Origin: Mucor racemosus
Taxonomy: Eukaryota > Mucoromycota > Mucoromycetes > Mucorales > Mucoraceae
NCBI GenBank assembly: GCA_027405735.1
Contig: JAPEHQ010000025.1
Span: 496,001-560,000, forward strand
DNA: 64,000 nucleotides
Reading direction: 5' to 3'
A model generated the notes under the pieces. It saw only the letters and a program-made list of their open reading frames with translations, was not told the DNA's origin and made no database searches. The position numbers and the translations under genes were made by a program. Shown here piece by piece: positions 10,727 to 21,600 of the stretch (position 1 is its first letter; each line of letters opens with the position of its first letter).

Positions 10727-13700
10727 TCATAATATAATTAATAACGAAGATAATTTGAATGATTTAAAGGAGATGTGGGTTACTCTGACTCGATAGATTT
10801 GCCTTATTGACGAGATATATCAATTTGAAATTTGGGGTTTGGGGTTTGAAAGAGTTCTCCTCATGTTCTTCATTTGGGGACCAAATGGGAATAACGACAA
10901 CCTGTTTGGCAATACTAAAAGTATTTATGCCTTTGTAAATTTCTGTTTGCAATACACAAAATCGACTGATTTAGGATTATTTTTCTTTTTTCTTTCCAAC
11001 TCTTTCCTCAGCTCTTTTATATATGTTTAAAACTACAACAAAAAGACTGATATTTTTTATAAACTGAAATCAAGTAGCAGGAACAAGTACATGTTTTTCC
11101 TATTGTTTATTTGGAAATGAATTATTAACTGTTAATGTTAGGGTGCGTTATAATATTTTTCCCGAACAAAAAAAGCATCCAAGCCTTAGTCATTTTGTTC
11201 CATCATCTACATTATAATCAATGCTTTTTTGATCTAAATTCGATATCTACCTGGAGAAAAACTGGTGATTATAAAAGTATGTATAGTATTGACTTAATTT
11301 GAATGAATAAATAAACTCATGTTAGACTATTTAGTTTCTAAAAAGCATTTATTTCTATTTAGTCGCCAACAGCTAAGAAGAGGAAAACAAGATGTTGTCT
11401 TGTATACCACTACCACTTATCGAAGATACACCATAATTATTACTTATTAGCTTGTTATTAATAATTGATTTTACTAATAAATCAATTTTTATAGGTCAAA
11501 AGTAAGTTTGTTCTGGTAAAACATTGGATAAATTGGCTTGGGACAAAGAGGATAAAAAGGTAGCAATGGTCCCAGTGATGGCCATGTTTTTTATAATTAT
11601 GATGTTGGAGAGGTAAGACTAAAACTCAATGTAAATCACCTCTAGTGCATTAATTATGAAGTAAGACTATATTATCATCAAATAAATAATCACATAATAT
11701 TAACTTGTATAAATATTTACAGTAATAAGCTTGAATCAAGTGGGTACATCATCGTAAATTCTTGAAAAAGTTCTCAAGTATTATAAAATCTCTTATTTTT
11801 AAGACTTACAAGACTTGTAAGCGGAATATTAATTTAGAAAATTATTTTTGTCCAGATCATCAATTTTGACATTTTTTAATTTTTTTCACCTTTCTTCCAT
11901 CTATCCTTCTCGTGGTATGGTATAGAGGGAACTGTTCTTCAGTGCGATCTGGACAATCGTAGAAAGGTCACCCCCGAACCTTTCATCCAAGCTGTGGAAT
12001 GACACGTTGAAAACACTATGAACTATGAACCCCTAACACTCACGCTACATGTATCAGTCCTTTCGTAGGATGTTTTATGTTATATTTTGGTTTTTTTTCT
12101 CCTTTGGTGCCATGTTGTATATATGGGCCGTGGAAAGTCTCATAGGCCTTAGTGATATACTCCAGGAGTGGTGCCCTGGTAGCCTGGTTAGCGCGAAGCT
12201 ATTATATCAACCAAATTTGAATTTACCATTTATGTTTCATCTGCCTCATCCTCAAGGCTCTTTTATCTAGCTTGATACCGTTTACTATGAAAATACATTA
12301 TATGCTCCTCCTTGTTGCCGAACCCAGATCCTTACCCTCCACCCTCTCCCTGACCGCGAAGCTACCATCGATTCCCTGATCACAAACCTATCCTCACTCC
12401 CCAAAACCCAGAATCCAACCCCCGTTTGATTCAACTGTAATCCTGCTCACAATTGCTCCTCACCATAGAACTTTTGTTCTCAAATATCTCGTATCAACAA
12501 ATCTTGTACTCAAAAATTCTAGAGTCGTATTTCGCATCCCTTGTTTTTATTTTCTTTGCACTTAAAACACGCTTCATATAACACAGAACCCGAACCCCAA
12601 TATCCAGTCTTATCTCTCACTTCGCCATGGCGTACAGTTATAGGACTTTAAATAATGAAATAAAGAAGTTTATTTCCCTACAAAAAAAAAATTTTTTAAT
12701 TTTTTTTTTTTTGGTTTTGCAAATCTTGAGTTGATTATACTACCAATTGTAAAAACAAGAAATATACACATATACAGAATTTAGCGCTCTATTTGTTTAA
12801 TGAAAAATAACAAACATTTTAATTGCAACATATTACATGAAAATCCTTTAACCAAAAATCCGTTTTTGGGCCAAAAGTACAAATTTTTATTATATAATCT
12901 TTCATATTAAGCTTTTATAAAATGTGTATTAATTATATCTACAATTTTCTCTCACAATGTAGTCTATTTAAACGTTGATTTTGGTATCAAAATTTGATTT
13001 TTCTGTTTTTTGATCAAAATCATGGGTGTTGGTAAGGATAAAAATGAGCCCCGAAAATGTCCGCTACAAAGTCTGAATTTTCGGACCGTACATGGTTAAA
13101 TATAAGAAAAGCTAAAAAAAAACGCCTTTTTATTTAAAACTTAGATATATACCATAGTATAAGAGATTTAGTCATTCAATCTTGCTATGCTCAATTACGG
13201 CGTCGCTCTACGGGCTCTCTTTTGCAATTTTTTAATGAATATATGACATGACAGACAGTTTTTCTGGGAGAAAAATGTATATTTTATGATAATAGATATT
13301 ACCTATTTTGTTTAGTTTATGGTTCATGCGCCGTAATACTGCTTTTACATTGGGTGAAATGTGCAATTTAGCAGGGTTTTAATTGCGTTAAATAATGTAA
13401 AGCTTTGAAAATCCTTTTCTACGTGCGTTGTTTCTCTCTTTTTGTTTTCATATTCCAAGAATATATTCACCGTTTGATAAGGCAATCAGACTATCAAGCC
13501 TGTATTGCTCTACATCAACATATTGAATTGTATTGTCTATAACCTATATTAATAAAAGCAAATGGAATTTAAAAACCCATACCAGTATAAAATTTAATGG
13601 ACTTTTGAGAACGGCACGATGCTCATGTACAAACCAATTTGCGCCCATACGATTAGCTCATTATGCTCATGGTCAGATTTTATTATTGTACATAAATAGG

Positions 13701-13921
13701 GATAATGATATGCTTATAGGAAACTCTACTCTTATGCACACATGGGAGTAATGTTATGCACGCGGACAGAATCTATAACTCTACACATACAGGCTTTTCG
13801 TTATGCTCGTGTGCAGTTTCTTTTGTTGTGCCCATGTGCATCTTGTTATCTTTTTAGCCATTATTCAGTGGGCGCAACAACTCATCAGGCAATAGTGTGC
13901 AGCACAGGTCGGCCATAGTGG

Positions 13922-13930
<9 letters not shown>
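10718..13930 (+). repeat. Long dispersed repeat R, copy 1 (interrupted)
   Basis: Matches 16268-19187 in order and strand, and 38095-40567 for its later two thirds. Landmarks are taatataattaataac at the start, gacaaagagg near 11540, attacggcgtcgctctacggg near 13195, and gtgcagcacaggtcgg at the end. The copy is interrupted by a poly(A) retroposon (11887-12690). No long reading frame is preserved among the copies, so it behaves as a non-coding repeat. Compared with copy 2 it lacks the MITE at 16936 and the solo LTR at 17255, which makes it the empty site for both. Confidence 0.8.
11887..12690 (+). mobile_element. Poly(A) retroposon (LINE 3' fragment or retroposed transcript) inside R copy 1
   Basis: An 804-bp insertion absent from R copies 2 and 3, ending in A(9). 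It is bounded by exact 16-bp direct repeats attttttaattttttt (11871-11886 and 12691-12706). It is clearly GC-richer than its host repeat (for example the 12300-12430 stretch) and ends with aataaag...ccctacA(n). This is a target-primed reverse-transcription insertion on the plus strand. I found no reverse transcriptase or endonuclease motif in it, so it is either the 3' end of a LINE or a retroposed cellular RNA. The 73-codon frame at 12049-12270 is not recognisable. Confidence 0.75.

Positions 13931-13956
<26 letters not shown>
13928..13956 (+). repeat. (TA)n microsatellite
   Basis: A simple TA run marks the 3' boundary of R copy 1. The other R copies continue differently at this point. Confidence 0.9.
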
Positions 13957-13959
<3 letters not shown>

Positions 13960-14080
13960 ATATCAAAAGATACTAATATAAAAATACTCTGCTGAAAGAT
14001 ACATTTTATTAATTCATTGATGCTTCATATTTATATATTTTCTAGATAGTTATATGATTATTAATATTATTAATGATATG

Positions 14081-14430
14081 TGATTTATCAAAATATGTTT
14101 AGGTTAAATAAAATTAGAAATTTAATCAAGTAAAGAGATATCGTTTATTGGAATGAAATTAATAGGGTTTATATACTATTTGATTGGGGAATTAATGGTG
14201 TGGTAAGGTAGTTTAGATGTCATTTAATAGTAATGTGTCATGTTGGTATATCATGTTGGAATATCGCACTGGCGTATTATGCTTTTGTACCATGCTTCTA
14301 TACCATGCTTCTATACCATGCTTTTAGGAGCATTGTATAGTTAATATTTAATTAAGGAACTTCCGGTTCCGGATCTGTTATTGTTTACTTTTTTGGATTT
14401 GACATAATCCGGTTTAAGAATGATACATCA
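14081..14430. mobile_element. Solo LTR, 350 bp, with 5-bp target duplication
   Basis: Begins TGATTTATCA and ends TGATACATCA, giving the TG...CA ends and short terminal inverted repeat of an LTR. It is flanked by exact 5-bp repeats atatg (14076-14080 and 14431-14435). The whole 350 bp matches 17255-17594 in reverse complement. No internal retrotransposon domain lies next to it, so it is a solo LTR left by recombination. Confidence 0.85.
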
Positions 14431-14689
14431 ATATGCCAGGTATTGAGGTACTTGATATGATTTGGGAACAAATCATATACAATGGAATTTGTGGAATTGG
14501 GAATCTATCATTGTATCATTATTTGGATAAGTTGTAAGATCACTTATGTTTCATTGTTGCCAAGTATTCCTGAATGTTCCTGATAGTCGCTGTTAATGCT
14601 AGTGGTTATGTATGACGTTTAGTAAGAGTTACTAAATGTAATACCATGTCGGATTTTAATAGTTGTTCCTGGATTTCTACATCTGGGTG

Positions 14690-15540
14690 AACTTTTGATA
14701 TATCAATATAAATCCTTTAAATTTGTGATTTTATGGTCTTTTTTTGAATCCGGATATATTATTTTATAATTTTCAAGTTAGATCCGTTATTAGGCAAATA
14801 ATGTTGTAGGTTGTATTTATGTTTTACTTAAAATAAGCCTTTGAATAATTAATAGCAATACAGTCGAGCCTTAATTTTTGTATGAAATTTTGATACCTGC
14901 AGCTTATAGCTGCTTTGAATATTTAAATAACCGTTTCCGGGCTGTCCGGTAATTTTTTTTAGAAATTTAAAGCTTGGAAATAGTATTAGATGGCCGCTTC
15001 CGGAGATTGTTCGGCTTTTTTTGAAAGAGTGACCATTGGCAAAAATATGAATCATATACTATGTTGTATGTAGGGATGCTGTCGAGCCCAGCTTATACTA
15101 GTAAATTTTGCTGGTAAAACCCGGCTCAACACCAATGCTAGTTGTATGCCACCAAGTACCATATGTTATTGCCTTCTACAGTACCAATACATCTTACAAC
15201 CTATTGATTACGACATGCATTGAAGTGCAAAGTCTTGCTATCGGATATAAGAAACTCCTAGCGTACTAAGTTTAATCCAATAAGTGCCAAGAGCGCTTGG
15301 ACATCAATTATGATACCATATTAATTCATCCCAGCGATTAATTAATTAAGTAGCTATTAAATCAACATCCAAGCGCATTTAGCGTAGCATTGAAACAAGA
15401 CAACTCACAAGCTCTGCAAGAACGGTTAAATTATAATTGATCCATTTCAATCCATAGATTACTATCAAACAGATCTAATGGTTAAATAGTGCCTTAAATT
15501 ACACCTCAGGATCTCAATGTCACATCAATATAAAAGGCCA
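14690..15540 (+). repeat. Dispersed repeat T, copy 1 (interrupted by the 70-bp MITE)
   Basis: Matches 35115-35690 on the same strand (landmarks aatcctttaaatttgtgatttta, ttgaataattaatagcaatacag, ttccggNNattgttcggc, tatcggatataagaaactcc). It then continues with a segment (15355-15540) that matches 36195-36395. In copy 2 an inverted duplicate is inserted between those two parts. No coding sequence is conserved. Confidence 0.75.
15071..15140. mobile_element. 70-bp hAT-type palindromic MITE, copy 2, with perfect 8-bp TSD
   Basis: Starts TAGGGATGCTGTCGAG and ends CTCAACACCAATGCTA, with exact flanking direct repeats gttgtatg (15063-15070 and 15141-15148). The paralogous repeat T at about 35470 has the uninterrupted site, confirming insertion. 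Its ends (TAGGGATG) resemble those of the complete hAT element at 51527-55677 (TAGGAATG). Confidence 0.88.
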
Positions 15541-15931
15541 TGCAGTGGCATTACATACTAAAAAGGCTTGATAATAATAAAACAACCTAATTTCCAAGTG
15601 TCGCTCATAAAATATGATGCCACTTTAAATGTGAACAGCAATAATAAACAAACACTTCAATTGAACACAATAACAAACGCATGCTGCTAAAAATATGAAA
15701 TACCTTTTTCAACCATACATGTCGTGTAGATGATAGTTCCCTTGATCACAGTGCAATCAGTTACACAAATGACATGTATATCAAAATAGGATTCTATCCA
15801 AATCAATAATAATAATAATAAACAAAGATATTAATTTAGTCAACTAAACATCTATATTAAAGTTGCATTATCAACATAAATAAGAATCAAGCATATAAAA
15901 ATTACCCCTTAATTTAAGGTTACATAAAATA

Positions 15932-16267
15932 GATATAACAATAATAAACAACCATTTTCCAAAAGGTCGATATTGTCACACTTGACATCAATCCCTTATA
16001 GTCACTTCTCTACATGATTTATCCCTTAAAATATTAAATCGATAACAATGTACTCAAAACTAGAAGATACTAAATATAAATCTATTTAAGTCTGATGGCA
16101 CAGTATCCAAGTTCTCCAAATCACTATAAATGCTCTCATACTTTTTCAATTATTTTAAATCTTCAGAAGTCTTTTGTAATAAAACCTTTAGCTGATTATA
16201 ATTGTATTTCTACTGCTTTTATTTTTTTATTTTTTTTTTATTTTAGTAAACAACATTGTTATTTACT
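15932..16267 (+). repeat. Direct repeat S, left copy, abutting R copy 2
   Basis: About 330 bp from gatataacaataataaacaacc to gttatttacta, repeated at 19188-19510 at the other end of R copy 2. It has an LTR-like arrangement but lacks TG...CA ends and a target duplication. It could equally be one period of a tandem S-R array. Confidence 0.75.
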
Positions 16268-16935
16268 AAAATAATATAATTAATAACAACGAAGATAATT
16301 TGAATGGTTTGAAGCAGATGAGCAGATATGAGTTACTCTGATTCAACAGAATTATTGCTTTATTGACGAGATATATCAATTTAAAGTTTGGGGTTGAAAG
16401 AGTTCTGTCCATGTTCTTCTGTCGGGAACCAAATAGAAACAACGACAACAACCTGTTTGGCAACACTAAAAGTATATATACCTTTGTAAATTTCTGTTTG
16501 CAACACACAAAATCGACTGATTTAGGATTATTTTTCTGTTTTCTTCCCCATTCTTTCCTCAGATCTTTTATTTATGTTTAAAACTACAACAAAAAAGACA
16601 AATATTTTTTATAAACTGAAATCAAGTAGCAGGAACAAGTACATGTTTTTCCTATTGTTTATTTGGAAATGAATTATTAACTGTTAATTTTAGGGCGCAT
16701 TATAATATTTTTCTCGGACAAAAAAAGCATTCAAGACTTAGTCAGTGTGTTCCATCATCTACGTTATAAACAATGCTTTCTTGTCTAAAGTCGATATCTA
16801 CCTGCAGAAAAATTGGCGATTATAAAAGTATGCATAGCATTGACTTGATTTAAATGAATGAATAAACTCATGTTAGTCTATTTAGTTCCTAAAAAGCATT
16901 TATTTCTATTTAGTGGCCAACAGCTAAGAGGAAAC

Positions 16936-17083
16936 CACTATGAAGAAAAAATGCCTTAATTCTCTTAGTTATGCCACATTAAAGAAAATAAGGCAAAATT
17001 TAAAAAAAATAAGCAGTAAAAAGTTTCTTATTTTCCTTAATGTGGCACAATTAAGAGGATTAAGAATTTTTTTCTTCATAGTG
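16936..17083. mobile_element. 148-bp MITE with about 50-bp inverted ends
   Basis: Begins CACTATGAAGAAAAAA and ends with its inverse TTTTTTTCTTCATAGTG. The arms (16936-16990 and 17030-17083) are imperfectly complementary and contain aagaaaataagg/tattttcctt. It is flanked by AAAC on both sides. R copy 1 carries the empty site (around 11385). The ends recall CACTA-type elements, but the apparent 4-bp duplication does not fit their usual 3 bp, so I leave the superfamily open. Confidence 0.8.
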
Positions 17084-17254
17084 AAACAAGGTGTTGTCTT
17101 GTATATTACTACCAACTATCAAAGGTACACCATAATCATTATTTATTAGCTTGTTATTAATAATTGATTCTACTAATAAATCAATTTTTATAGGCCAAAA
17201 GTAAGTTTGTTCTGGTAAAGCATTGAATAAAAAATTGGCTTGTGACAAAGAGGG

Positions 17255-17594
17255 TGATGTATCATTCTTAAACCGGATCATGTCAAATCCATAAAAAGTA
17301 AACAATAACAGATTTGTAACCGGAAGTTACTTAATTGAATATTAACTATACCATGCTCCTAAAAGCATGGTATAGAAGCATGGTACAAAAGCATAATACG
17401 CCAGTGCGATATTCCAACATGATATACCAATATGACACATTACTATTAAATAACATCTAAACTATCTTATCACATCATTAATTCCCCAAATCAAATAGTA
17501 CATAAACCCTATTAATTTCATTCCAATAAACGATATCTCTTTACTTGATTAAATTTCTAGTTTTTATTTAACCTAAACATATTCTGATAAATCA
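17255..17594. mobile_element. Solo LTR, 340 bp, inverted copy of 14081-14430
   Basis: Starts TGATGTATCA and ends TGATAAATCA, flanked by exact 5-bp repeats gaggg (17250-17254 and 17595-17599). R copy 1 has the uninterrupted site at about 11540. It is the reverse complement of the LTR at 14081-14430 with a few percent divergence. Confidence 0.88.
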
Positions 17595-19187
17595 GAGGGT
17601 AAAAAGGTGGCAATAGGTCCCAGCGATGGCCATGTTTATGTTTATGATGATGTTGGAGGGGTAAGACTAAACCTTAATGTAAATCACCTCTAGCGCAATA
17701 ATTATGAAGTAAGACTATATTATCATCAAATAAATAACCACATAATATTAACTTGTATAAATATTTACAGTAATAAGCTTGAATCAAGTGGGTACATCAT
17801 CGTAAAGTCTTAAAAAAGTTCTCAAGTATTATAAAATCTCTTATTTTTAAGACTTACAAGACTTGTAAGCGGAATATTAATTTAGAAAATTATTTTTGTC
17901 CAGATCATCAATTTTGACATTTTTTAATTTTTTTTTTTGGTTTTGCAAATCTAGAGTTAATTATACTACCAATTATAAAAACAAAAAATATACACATATG
18001 CAGAATTTAGCGCTCTATTTGTTTAATGAAAAATAATAAACATTTCTATTGCAAAATATAACATGAAAATTCTTTAATCAAAAACCCGTTTTTGGGCCAA
18101 AAATGCTAAGTTTTATTACTTAACATTTAATATTAAGCTTTTATAAAATGTGTATTAGGTATGGCTACAATTTTCTCTCACAATGTAGTATATTTAAATG
18201 TTGATTTTGGTATCAAAATTTGATTTTTCTATTTTTTGATAAAAATCATGAGTGTTGGTAAGGATAAAATGAGTTCCCAAAAATGTCCGCTACAAAAACT
18301 GAATTTTCAGACCGTACATGGTTAAATATAAGAAAAGTTAAAAAAAAAGAAGCGCTTTTTTATTTAAAACTTAGATATACCATAGTATAAAAGACTTAGC
18401 CATTCAATCTTGCTATGATTAATTACGGCGTCGCTCTACGGGTTCGCTTTTGCAATTTTTTAATGAATGTACGATATGACAGACGGTTTTTCTGGGAGAA
18501 AAATGTATATTTTATGATAATAGATATTACCTATCTTGTTTAGTTTATGGTTCATGCGCCGTAATACTGCTTTTACATTGGGTGAAATGTGCAATTTAGC
18601 AGGGTTTTAATTGCGCTAAATAATGTAAAGCCTTGAAAATCCTTTTCTACGTGTGTTGTTTCTCTCTTTTTGTTTTCGCATTCCAAAGATATATTCATCG
18701 TTTGATAAGACATATCAGACTATCAAGCTGGTATTGCTCTACATCAACAGCGTATTGAATTGCATTGTCTATAATCTATATTAATAAAAACATAAAAAAA
18801 AAAGTAATTTAAAAACCCATTCCAGTAGAAAATGCAATGGAATTTTGAGAACGCAATGCTCATGTACAAACCAATTTGTGCGCATACGATCAGTTCATTA
18901 TGCTCATGGTCAGATTTTATTATTATACACAAATAAGGATAATGGTATGCTTATGGGAAATTCTACTATTATGCCCACATGGGATTAATGTCATGCACAT
19001 GGACAGAATTTATAATTCTGCACATACAGGCTTAGCGTTGTGCTCGTGTGCAGTTTCTTTTGTTGTGCCCATGTGCATCTTGTTATCTTTTTAGCCATAT
19101 TTAGTGGGTACAGCAGCTCAGGCTATAGTGTGCAGCCCACCTGGGCCTAACAAAATCATCTTGTGCAGCGCAGGTCGATCGTAGTGC

Positions 19188-19510
19188 GATATAACAATAA
19201 TAAACAACCATTTTCCAAAAGGTGGTCGTTACTGTCACACTTTATATCAATCCCTTATTATGGTCAATGCTCTACATGATCTACTCCTTAAAATATTAAA
19301 TCAATAACAATGTACTCTAAATTAAAAGGTTACTAAATATACATTCATTCAAGTCTGATGGTATCAAAGCTCTCCAAACAATCACTATATATACCCTCAT
19401 ACGTTTTCAATTATTTTAAAACTTCAGTAATCTTTTGTAATGAAAACTTTAGCTGATTATAATTGTACTTCTACCGCTTTTATTTTAGTAAACAACATAG
19501 TTATTTACTA
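19188..19510 (+). repeat. Direct repeat S, right copy
   Basis: Second copy of the segment at 15932-16267, directly following R copy 2. It ends gttatttacta, after which a SINE on the minus strand begins. Divergence from the left copy is roughly ten percent, so any LTR pairing would be old. Confidence 0.75.
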
Positions 19511-19520
19511 CATCATGGTC

Positions 19521-19810
19521 AGGGGATTGAGAGGTCTCCACAAGTGAGCCTACTATAAACAAGGTTACTATATAATGCTATATGATAAAAGAGGGGAAAG
19601 AAATCGGCTAATAAAGTGCTGCACCTAGAGCCAAACGGGCATGCGGAAAACGTCATACAAAAAGTTGTGGGTTGGTGACATGACACTAAACAGGAAATAC
19701 AGTACTACTACGTAACAACATCAAACAAACTTGCAGCCACCAGGGTTCAAACTTGAGACCTTGCACTTGCGAAGCACACGCCTTAACCATTCAGCCCAAC
19801 CAACAAGGGC
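19521..19810 (-). mobile_element. tRNA-derived SINE, copy 1
   Basis: Read on the minus strand, the head has an A-box-like gggctgaatggttaag and a B-box-like agtttgaaccctgg at tRNA spacing. Between them a possible anticodon arm has the loop TTCGCAA. A unique body of about 210 bp follows, ending in gagacctctcaa. Head and body recur together on the plus strand at 60000-60288, so this is a SINE rather than a functional tRNA gene. The acceptor stem is not convincingly formed. Confidence 0.8.
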
Positions 19811-19819
19811 TAAATTATT

Positions 19820-21600
19820 AATCTTCAGCAGTGAAATACCTATAAACAATCTGAAACATTAGCAGTACTAAAAACATTATACCAACTGCAAAAAATAGGA
19901 TATTTCTGGAATCTGGATACTTATTTTTGGATTAAAGGCGATTATCTCAGGTACATTGACAGATAAATTTTTCTTGGTGTTATTTAATGAAAAAAAAAGT
20001 AAGGCAGGGATGAAAAGTGAGGCCAATTTTTATTTTAAAGAAAAAATAGCAGTGAATTTTACGCGTTTTTGAGAGACACTTATGAGATATAAAACTAATT
20101 AGGAACAGATAAAATAATGTGACCAAATCGTATCTATTTATCAGTAGTGTCCAAAGACTATTCCAAAAAAGTATTTAGTATGAGGTTAGTTGTAGAAAAA
20201 GGGAGCTCATACTACAAAAACTTAATTATATAGAAAAAGTGGTGGGAAGTACAATTATAACACTTCTAAGTCTATTTACGATATATAAAGTAAAGCAACG
20301 ATCCATCTACTCGATGGATCATTGTAGTATTTATATTAAATATCTAATTCAAATTACTAATACAGTAATTTGATCTTAGTTTTAAAGTTGATGAGAAAAG
20401 AGATCAGCAATTATTAATTTAGGTTACAGAATTATTTATATATAATTATTGTTTGTAATTTTAAAATTATAGTTAAGTTCCTATATTTTATGATTTTGGT
20501 TCTCACACCAAATTCATGTTATTAATTACTAATTCAATTTGATGTATAAAAGACTGCCAGCAGTTTACATCAACTCCAATTTTGAAGATTGAAAACTATG
20601 AAAAAACTGAAGATTTTGGAATTAATTTCTCAAAATATACGGTCTGATCTCTGACCCAAATGATTTCAAATTCCACAAAATGTCAGCAACAATACTTATT
20701 TCTGTATCAAGATTCAAGATTTAAAACTTCAGTTTCCATGAGTTGTTTTATCGAATTTATACACTGAAACTTCATATACAGTGGTAAAATACTACAAGTC
20801 TTTTATCACATCAAATTTATTAGATAAATCTTAGATGAGAATCTAAAATGAAATCATGTCAATTGTATAATTAATATTACACAAAAACATCTAAACCTGG
20901 AGGAAGCATTTAAGAATCATCAATCCTTCCATCCTTCCCACACTCTTATAATTAAATAATATTAAATTATGAGGAATCTTATTACTGTATTTATCTTGTA
21001 ACATATTCCTTACTACAGAAAAACTACCAATCTAAAAAGAGTCATCATCTTAACAAGAAAGTGCTAAAATATCAAAAAGATCGATAAACGTAATTTTGAC
21101 AAAATATTACTATACTTTTTATTAACGATACATCCGGCAGAGGATGTATTCATATACTTTTTGTTATCGTTATTACGCATAATTACTATCTAAGGACATA
21201 ATGACAATTAACGAGGGCGCATGTAAATCAATCTAGACGTATGTTGGTTTACTACAATAGCAACAAATATGGACCGAGAACTTAGATGTGCGACCTACTA
21301 AGGTATAATATTGACATTAATAACATAGTACAGTAGATTTAAAGGGGACATATTTCATACAACAGCTGAAATATAATATCTCGCATATTCCACATTCCGG
21401 ATCATTCTTCAATCGACTAAGAACAATTAGGAATATCATCCCAGATTAGTCAGCCAGCTTACTTTTACAATAAGGATTATTATATCATTATATCTCTAAA
21501 GGCTGTTATCTTACAAATCACTATAATAACCTGTGGACGCAACAGATTGAGGTGTTAATTTTTTGTATTCATGATAATAGATTTAATTGCAAGCTACTCT
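19820..21600. other. Non-coding AT-rich region
   Basis: The first 250 bp (19820-20080) match 22390-22640 and 56310-56530 (landmarks tctgaaacattag, taggatatttc, gggatgaaaagtgag). They are part of repeat family Q. From about 20100 to 21600 I see nothing recognisable. Confidence 0.55.

Larger units (their letters stand above)
16268..19187 (+). repeat. Long dispersed repeat R, copy 2 (flanked by S, carrying two insertions)
   Basis: Same order of landmarks as copy 1, but lacking its poly(A) insertion and carrying a 148-bp MITE (16936-17083) and a 340-bp solo LTR (17255-17594). It ends at gcgcaggtcgatcgtagtgc, where the second S repeat starts. No conserved open frame is seen. Shared fragments such as 16363-16581 and 10839-11030 have short parallel open frames (FVNFCLQ.TKSTDLGLFF), but these are brief and not flanked by further coding sequence. 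Confidence 0.8.

Noticed and set aside
10839..11030. Short ORFs shared by R copies (10839-11030 and 16363-16581)
   Set aside because: Parallel frames reflect the repeat itself; they are short, differ by indels and are absent from copy 3.
15932..19510. Interpretation of S-R-S as an ordinary LTR retrotransposon
   Set aside because: S does not start TG or end CA, the outer flanks show no target duplication, and R has no gag or polymerase sequence.
19521..19810. Functional tRNA gene call
   Set aside because: The tRNA-like head is attached to a repeated body, the acceptor stem is poor and the two copies have different anticodons; a SINE explains it better.
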